Positions 57,313-64,000 of a stretch of 64,000 nucleotides of DNA are shown here, in pieces. The notes below the pieces were generated by a model. The model saw nothing but the letters and a program-made list of their open reading frames with translations. It was not told the origin of the DNA and made no database searches. Position 1 is the first letter of the stretch; each line of letters begins with the position of its first letter. The position numbers and the translations under genes were made by a program. The stretch comes from Eupeodes corollae (Eukaryota; Arthropoda; Insecta; Diptera; Syrphidae): NCBI RefSeq assembly GCF_945859685.1, contig NC_079147.1:98386315-98450314 (forward strand). Reading direction: 5' to 3'.

Positions 57313-58706
57313 GAGTGTAATGTATTTAAATGTTCATACTTAATAGTTGATGGTTCCAGGCTAAAACATTGCTTGGATGACATTTTAGTTTGCAACTAAA
57401 AAATGTAATGCAGCTTCGATTTGGCAATTTGGCATTGCCAAGTTGGTTGATAAAAGAATTTGGGATTAATGAGCAGAGATGATTGTCACACAGGCTAGAC
57501 TTTAAAAGTCGAAATCTATGTATAAACAAAGTGCGCTCTTAACATTTATCAAGACCTAAACGTGGAATTATGTTCAGTTATTTTAATTTTAGTTTTTATC
57601 TCTACTTTCTGATGAGAGAAAATTCTCTCTTTTCTTTTCTTAAAATATAACACAAAACCTGATAGGAATTCTAAAGTTTAATAGTTAACTTTTTCATTTC
57701 CTAGAAGTTGCCTTATTCTTAGCTCCCTTATGTTGCTTGAACCTGCCCAATATCTAAGGTTGATAAGCTTTGGACTTAGGATCTTGAGTTGAGAATCACA
57801 TCTTCGTAAAAAAAAGCATAAAATCAAAAGTAAAAAAAAAAATCAAGTTGTTTTCAAATTCGAATGATGGAAATGGCTCTAAATGATATTCCTGAGATCG
57901 ATTTTTGATTACTGAAAAATTTTATAGCTCTAAACAAAATGTTTCCAAATAAAAGTTTAAATGTTCCTAACTATGATTATTTTTGTTTATTGGCCCTATT
58001 AGTAAGTCTCCTTTTATCAATTACGCTTTATTTATCTTAAATTATCAATAAAACACTTTTCTGTATAAAAGAATTAACATAAAATAATTGCGGTTTTGTT
58101 CGTAACCTTATGTCTACAATATTGCCTTTACTTTTCGATATAAATTCAATTATTCAGCCCTTTTCAAAGTAAATACGAGGCAAGTATTTTTGTTGCCTTT
58201 GTGGTTTTGACTCATACTGGAGTTATAGGGAAATTCCTGAATTATAGACTGAAGTTTAACCACACACATTTCAGTTTGATATCTGTTTTATTTGTTATTG
58301 GTAAATAACTACTTTAAACTCAGTTATTCAATTTAAAAACAGGTATTCATTGTTAAATTTATTGATTTCATTAGAATTTTACAAAATTAAGTGAAAAACT
58401 CTTTGACAAGCGAGTTATTAAATATGGAACTATCGGTTCTAGTCCAAAAAAAGCTACTTAAGGGGAATCGCTTCATCCAAAATGATGCACTCAATTTCTT
58501 TGCTCAAAAATTTTAATAAATAGGGATTAAAGATTATTCAATTTGTATTTTTAACGAAAAATGAAGAGTTTATACATTTTTAATAGCTTAAACAGTCATA
58601 ATTAATTTTTTTTTTTAGAAACAATGTCTCATTTAAAATGATACAATGTGTTAAGTTCCATAAAAAAGCTGTTTTAACAGTGGGAAAAGTCGTAAAATCT
58701 CCTTAA
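57313..58706. other. Unassigned AT-rich sequence
   Basis: No gene or repeat recognised. Confidence 0.35.
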
Positions 58707-59060
58707 TATTTCGTCGGATATCCCTTTTGCTTGAGCACCGACTCCAGTCTCTTTGTCATTGATTTAACAAGCTTTGAGGTGTATTCTGAGGATAAGCTGC
58801 CCCATTCTTCCAAAAGTGCCTTTTTTTAAATCTTCCATTGATGAAATCGCGTGTTTTAGAATTTCGCGCTCCAGCTTCGACCATAAATTTTGGCATTTAG
58901 GTCTGGCGACTGGGCAGGCGGTTGCATGACATGAGGGCAGTTCTAGATTAACCAAGTTTGCACAGCTGCAGACTTGTGTTTAGTGTCGTTATCTTGATAT
59001 AGTCGAAAATTGTCCTTGAGTAATTAAGTAATTCATTTATTAATTTGGCTTTGCCGTTAG
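58707..59060 (-). pseudogene. Tc1-like transposase, C-terminal part
   Basis: On the minus strand it reads FDYIKITTLNTSL/YQDNDTKHKSAAVQTWL (second catalytic Asp in QDND.KH), then PPAQSPDLMPK in the third-acidic-residue region, and ends SMTKRLESVLKQKGYPTKY, the typical Tc1 C-terminus. The frame breaks twice. The N-terminal part is at 59930-60508 and 61917-61934. Confidence 0.75.
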
Positions 59061-59099
59061 CTCGAATATCAACTTAATTTTTTTCTTACATTGGTCGTC

Positions 59100-59915
59100 T
59101 TTATTTTAAATTTCAGTTTTAATTATATATTGATTTTTACATATATACATATGTATATATGTACATCTACTAGTTTAATCATATTCTCTCATAATCAATT
59201 TTCTAAATCTTCAAATTTCCTTCAGATAGTTGACAAGATTTGTCCAATATTAGAATCGTCTCTTGGAGAGTGAGAGAGAATTATATAATTTTATACATTT
59301 TTTCCTTTACAGCAAGAATGTTACTTCTATCAATTTGCATATCTTCACCAAATGAAGTTGCAATTCGTCGCCATTTGTCATACCAACAGCCTTTTTCCTT
59401 ATTTCGTAAAGCAGTATCATTTTGCTCAGTCGCTCATCTGGAAAACCCAAGACTTTAATAATATAATCCGCTTGTAGTTTCAAAGTGTTAGTAAAGATCT
59501 TTGGTAAGCCAGTTTTATAAGTAGATCGCATAGTTCGGCGTGTTCGGCGAAGATTTTTTTTTAATGAAACTCTTTTTAAATTTCTCAATTTCCTTACACT
59601 CTTCCATTCTCCAAACATGAGCTGCATAACAAAAAGTGGACTTCACAACTGAATTAAAAATTTGGTATAAACTTCTTCCGTTTTACTTCCAATTACTTTC
59701 AGCTTCAGTCCAATTGGATCGCGAAAAGATCATTATTTTTGATTTATTGGTATTGATTTCTAATCCCCATTTATCGCAGTATGCAGACAGTCAGTTTATC
59801 ATCAATTGAAGATTTTCTTTCGATTCCGACAGCATAAAGTTAAACATTTATACGGATTTCGGCTATTCCAATTTCTTCAGGTAAGTGGTTAATTATGTCA
59901 TTATTAAATTGTAAA
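59100..59915 (-). mobile_element. Non-LTR retrotransposon fragment inserted in the Tc1-like gene
   Basis: Minus-strand frames give SESKENLQLMIN and LSAYCDKWGLEINTNKSKIM (RT palm end, about 59730-59850), then AHVWRMEECKEIEKF (about 59600), TGLPKIFTNTLKLQADYIIK and VLGFPDERLSKMILL (59430-59510), and WRRIATSFGEDMQI (about 59360). This is the RT thumb and downstream region of a LINE different from RTE, LINE-J and family S. 5' truncated and frameshifted. Exact edges are uncertain. Confidence 0.6.
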
Positions 59916-59929
59916 GGTTTCATACGCCA

Positions 59930-60508
59930 GCAGAAGACATACAGCCCTACACCATACCATGCCATCTACCGTGTTTCACTGTCCCACGCAAATTCTCCAG
60001 CTGGAGCTCCGTATTTGGCTGCCTTCAAACGTACCCCCTTACCCTTATCCATGAAGATTGAATTTACTTTCATCAGTAAATATTACAGGTTTCCAAAAAA
60101 TTTCGTACAAGTTAAGGTGCTCAAGAGCAAATGTGATTCTTTCTATTTTGTTTTTACTGCTGATGAAGGGCTTTTTTCTGGCACTCCTTCCATTAAAATC
60201 GGCCCTTAAGATCCGGCGTATTGTCTTAGCGCCGCAATTTTGAAGTACATATTTTTCTGCTTCTTGGGCTAACTTTGGTGCACTTAAAGTAGGATCTTCC
60301 TTCACTTTTCTTACTATTCACCGGCAATCACTATCAGAAAATATTTTATTTAGAGCTCCTTTTGCCTTACTGACCACTCGATTTTCACGGTTATAATGTT
60401 CAATTATATGTTGCACTGTCGAAGAACTAATTTTTATCATTTCTGCAATTTTTAGTTGGCTCTTTCCATCTTCAAAATGTGTAATTATTAGTTCACGGGT
60501 TTCGATAC
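59930..60508 (-). pseudogene. Tc1-like transposase, N-terminal and central part
   Basis: Reads, right to left, SIETRELIITHFEDGKSQLK then IAEMIKISSSTVQHIIEHYN (first HTH), VSKAKGALNKIFSDSDCR, VKEDPTLSAPKLAQEAEKYV with LQNCGAKTIRRILRADFNGR (second HTH), SARKKPF, and PVIFTDESKFNLHG (first catalytic Asp). MVWGCMSSAGV follows near 59950. Frame breaks near 60310 and 60040. Two LINE insertions split the gene. Confidence 0.8.
60497..60508. repeat. Target-site duplication of the 60509-61904 RTE (left copy)
   Basis: GGGTTTCGATAC is repeated exactly at 61905-61916. Removing the RTE and one copy brings the Tc1 coding frame together. Confidence 0.9.
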
Positions 60509-61904
60509 GCGCGCGATCGAGGAGATATAGGGATGTCACAACAGGAATGAGGTTCGTAAATTTTACCAAAAGGTAAAAAAAACCTCCCAAGGGTACGTAC
60601 CAGCCACGAACCGAAGCCTATAAAGACGATCAGGGGAACATCGTAGTAGAACCGCAGTCGATGCTGAGAATATGGAAAGATCACTTCTCCAAATTATATA
60701 ACGGCGATGACGAATCGAATTCCGCTGTAAGGGAGAAAGAACCACTCAACCTCGGCGACGCAGAACAAGAATTCCGCCTACCCGACCTTGACGAAGTGAA
60801 GATAGCTATATCTAAACTTAAGTCAAACAAAGCTGCTGGAGCTGACGGCATCACCGCCGAACTATTCAAAGCAGCGGGAGATGACTTGGTAGGGAGCATG
60901 CACTAACTCATCTGCAAAATATGATCGGAAGAAAGCATGCCCGATGAGTGGAATTTCAGCATAGTGTGCCCGATACATAAGAAAGAAGACCCTCTAAACT
61001 GCGAAATTTACAGAGGCATCAGTCTCCTTAACATTGCGTATAATATCTTCTCTGCCGTATTATGTGAACGTCTGAAGCCATTCGTCAACAACCTGATTGG
61101 TCCTTATCAGTGTGGCTTCAGACCAGGAAAGTCCACTATCGACCAAATATTCACACTACGGAAGATCTTGGAAAAAACCCAGGTGCTTCAAATCGATACC
61201 CGCCATCTCTTTATCGATTTTAAAGCTGCGTATGACATCTTCTATATGGAAGAGCTCTACCGAGCAATGTCTAGTTTTAGCATCCCTGTCAAACTTATCC
61301 GTTTGTGCAGAATGACGATGGAGAATGCACGCTGCTCTGTCAAGGTCGGAAAAGATCTTCTTCAACGTCGTTCTGAAAAGCATTGTGCAAAACTCAACAA
61401 ATTACTCGGATACGCAGATGATATTGACATAATTAGAAGGTCAAAGCGTGATGTCAGTGGAGCGTTTTTGAGCATTGCGACGGAAGCGACAAAGATGGGT
61501 TTAGTGGTCAATGAGGGCAAGACCAAGTATATGCTGTCATCAAAAAAGGACACTAAACAACGACGTCTTTGACAAAACGTCACCAGCGCTGAAATCAAAC
61601 GAAGAATAACTCTTGCAAATCGCTGCTTCTTTGGACTTAGAAGGCAATTGAGAAGTAAAGTGATGATTCGGGTGATTTTTGGTCCCGTACGCATAGATGA
61701 AGAATAGAGGAGAAGATATAACGACGAACTGTACGGGCTGTACAGCGACACTGACCTAGTTAGCAGAATTAAAGTCCAACGGCTTAGATGGCTAGGTCAT
61801 GTAGAGCGGATGGAGACAGCTAGCTAGGGACCGAGCTGGCTGGAGACGCATGTTGGTTGAGGCCCTGGTCCGCCCCGGACTGTAGCGCCACCTTAAGTAA
61901 GTAA
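60509..61904 (+). mobile_element. 5'-truncated RTE LINE inserted in the Tc1-like gene
   Basis: It starts within the linker after the endonuclease, with a frame that carries KLKSNKAAGADGITAELFKA (about 60810-60880), then CPIHKKEDPLNCEIYRGISL, HLFIDFKAAYD, KLIRLCRMTMENARCSVKVG and LLGYADDIDIIRRSKRD (YADD at about 61410), losing the text between KVGKD and LLGYADD to a deletion. The 3' half has further deletions and ends TGTAGCGCCACCTTAAGTAAGTAA. Flanked by 12-bp direct repeats. Confidence 0.9.
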
Positions 61905-61916
61905 GGGTTTCGATAC

Positions 61917-61934
61917 TCGTATGGCGTCCCATGT
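61917..61934 (-). pseudogene. Tc1-like transposase, start codon segment
   Basis: The minus strand reads MGRHTS before the target duplication, which encodes IET; on the far side of the RTE the text continues TRELIITHFEDG. So the start codon of the transposase (near 61934) has been pushed about 1.4 kb from the rest of the gene. Placement follows from frame continuity. Confidence 0.7.
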
Positions 61935-62604
61935 CAAAAACACAAATTCGATATATTTAATTATGCGATTGAAATACGAATGAAAGAGAAAATGAGCTGC
62001 TACTTGAATTTCATTATAAAACAAAGTCAATACAGGGGACTCATTCCGAAATTTTCAAAACGATAGTCGTTTATTTAACAACAATTAAGATAGATTACTA
62101 ATGTTTTGTATATATCAATGTGACAGTCTGTATTTTAAGGAATTTTAGGATTTTTGTTACGACCAATAAATACATACAACTTTATTAAGTTTATTACCAT
62201 TTATTATCATAAATCGACAGTATTAATACAAAATTTGAATTAATAATATTGTAAAGAACACGAGATACACCGGCGTAAACAACTCAATCTCGAAAAAATG
62301 GGCTCGCACTTCCTCCACGATTCCGGCTAATTGGCTTATCTAAAACAAAAAAAAAATAAAAGTGTTTACATGTGCTGAATCCAACCCAACAAATTTCAAG
62401 TCATTCGGTCAAGCCGTTTTTGAGATATGATGGAGGAAAGTTTGAAAACACAGTTTTGAGAAAAACTCGTTTAAAGTTTCAAGTGCAAGTTTCAAGTCAG
62501 AACGTGAGATTCGCTTTTCATCACGTTTCTCAACATAAGTATGGGCTTCCATCCCATCCCATAACCGACATTACTTTCAAATTACCTTCAAAACCTTCAA
62601 TACA
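61935..62604. other. Unassigned sequence
   Basis: Probably includes the 5' flank of the Tc1-like element, but a matching terminal repeat was not found. Confidence 0.35.
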
Positions 62605-62769
62605 AATTTCCTGAATAACTTTATCAGTAAGCTTACCTGGTCCTTTCCCACCGATTCCTTCATTTGTTTTATCTTTTTTAACAGCCCGAAGTCGTATCTT
62701 TAAAACGTCAAGGTTTAGAACTTGAAAAATTGGAGAATGTACCGCTTCAATGGTCCATCGGTAAACTTG
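62605..62769 (-). pseudogene. Mutator-like transposase relic (tentative)
   Basis: VYRWTIEAVHSPIFQVLNLD, then VLKIRLRAVKKDKTNEGIGG and KGPGKLTDKVIQE. The (I/P)GGKGxGxLT segment resembles a family of insect Mutator-like domain proteins as I remember them. Only about 55 residues are left, so this is a weak assignment. Confidence 0.35.
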
Positions 62770-62950
62770 CTCTTGTTTGGGTGTAAACGAAGATCCTTAT
62801 GCAAAATACGTCACAATGCGGTCTAAGAGATGCTAATTCTTGAGAAATTCTCTCCGACGTGGAATTGACTGATTTGAATCGTTTGCTATGGACGCCTGAA
62901 GGGCAGTGATATTTTCGGCACTTCGACCAACTTGTGTCTGAATGACATGG
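62770..62950 (-). pseudogene. Mariner-type transposase relic (N-terminal domain)
   Basis: VGRSAENITALQASIANDSN followed by QSIPRRR and, in another frame, RRILHKDLRLHPNKSK. Compare the intact DD41D protein: RTEENIASVSESVAEDREMS, IRRRSQQLG, WKILRKDLGVKPYKIQ. About 60 residues remain; directly followed by the Mutator-like text. Confidence 0.5.
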
Positions 62951-64000
62951 CTACAGCACGCAACGAATATACACTAAACCTGTTATTGCTTGAAGCCTAC
63001 CCACTAGGGCGAGAATTACGACTATAATTGGAGTTAACACTCCGACTCCTAACTTCGTTAGTACTCTTTCGAGTACTTAGGAATGATGAAAATGTTGAGT
63101 TTACTGAGTAAATTGACAATGACAGTGATATGACTAAAGTGCGTTCAAAAATTAAATTCAAACTTGTCAAGTTCTTATTGGAAAACGCGATATTAAACAA
63201 AAAAATTAGTTTGTCTTATGTTTTTCAAGCTTTGTTTCCTGTTAGAAATAAGAAAAAAACATCGGATTTGGCATTTTTGACACGACAGGCCACAGTACGA
63301 CTGCACTAATGCAATTCGGTATATTTATGAATTCAACTATACTTAAAAACAAGGCCTCTATTTTACACCTCTTGAATAGTTAAGCAAATATTTAGAAAAC
63401 AATATTAGGCAGGTAAAGACAGGTGCTCATGCAGTCTATGGTATAATTTTTTTATTTTTACTTCTTTAGAACTTAAAATTTACCACATTCCCATGTTGCA
63501 CGTTCGTTTCTGCCAAAGGCATTTACCCTTTTTTTATTTCTCAGTTCTTTGGGGGTGTTTTCTTGTTGACGGAAATCGTTCTTTGCATGTTCTTGTTCCT
63601 AGTTTTTTGTTGTTGTTGTTTTTCTTTTTATTTTCTTCCATTGCCGATTCCGCACTATGTACTTTAAGACGTGATGTTATTATGCAAAGCAAGCGTTTCC
63701 CTTGCTGAGCTGAAAATCCCCATTAGATGATCCCTCTATCTTGATGTCCCTTACCCAATATATATACATACCTACCCAACTACATACATATATGTATAGT
63801 ATATGATATCAAAATATAGCCAATTGGGATTCTAGTCATGTTTCCTACTGAAACGAGCTTCCCAAAAAAGTTCTGTTTTCTTACATTAGGAAGGACTCAC
63901 ATCTTTTTGATGCTTACTTACATGCTGCATGTGGGAGAGCTCCAAGAAGAGATGTTGTAGTCGTATAGTCGTAGTTATCCTTGTGCTCGTCCTCGACGAC
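62951..64000. other. Unassigned AT-rich sequence
   Basis: No gene recognised. It contains ACATACATATATGTATAG-type AT palindromes near 63783-63800. Confidence 0.35.

Overview
The window looks like a transposon-rich, AT-rich intergenic or intronic stretch from an insect genome, most likely a brachyceran fly. The reasons are the many TACATATGTA-type AT palindromes, rosa-like DD41D mariners (a type described in tephritid flies), RTE, CR1/jockey-type and RNase H-bearing LINEs, piggyBac, hAT, Tc1 and copia relics, and a tRNA-like SINE. I found no convincing conserved host gene, no tRNA or rRNA and no CRISPR array. Species cannot be fixed from the sequence alone.

Layout. 0.7-1.5 kb: jockey-type LINE remnant. 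1.57-2.93 kb: 5'-truncated RTE with a target-site duplication (TSD). 3.5-4.5 kb: RNase H LINE remnant and a SINE. 5.4-7.1 kb: copy A of an unnamed repeat ("AACTTCCC family") with a terminal palindrome, an octamer microsatellite and about six 174-bp internal units; further copies are B (9.17-10.79 kb), C (34.86-36.07 kb) and inverted D (15.9-17.0 kb). 8-10.9 kb: a piggyBac-type transposase gene split by copy B. 11.4-13.1 kb: a copia integrase relic split by a decayed DD41D mariner. 13.9-14.2 kb: a MITE. 15.2-15.8 kb: an unrecognised broken ORF. 18.2-20.3 kb: a decayed LINE (family S). 20.3-24.6 kb: an RNase H LINE interrupted by a nearly intact 3.2-kb RTE. 26.7-33.9 kb: RTE, LINE-J (CR1/jockey-type) and a second long RTE. 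34.7-39.6 kb: a second piggyBac relic and an internally deleted DD41D mariner. 41.4-44.1 kb: SINE and hAT relic. 44.45-49.56 kb: LINE-J nested in an RTE, with the RTE TSD still visible outside. 49.6-51.8 kb: the least repeat-like stretch. 51.8-54.1 kb: second family S LINE. 54.8-57.3 kb: RTE and LINE-J fragments, the latter split by an intact DD41D mariner with an uninterrupted transposase gene. 58.7-61.9 kb: a Tc1-like transposon split by two LINE insertions. 62.6-63.0 kb: short Mutator-like and mariner-like relics.

How the parts relate: these are not cooperating genes but a layered insertion record. The sequence orders several events: RTE after RNase H LINE; LINE-J after RTE; DD41D after LINE-J; DD41D relic after copia; copy B after piggyBac; RTE after Tc1. 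The only transposase that looks functional on paper is the DD41D one at about 55.87-56.96 kb. The least explained entity is the AACTTCCC family, which shares structural features with Helentron-derived non-autonomous elements but which I cannot name.
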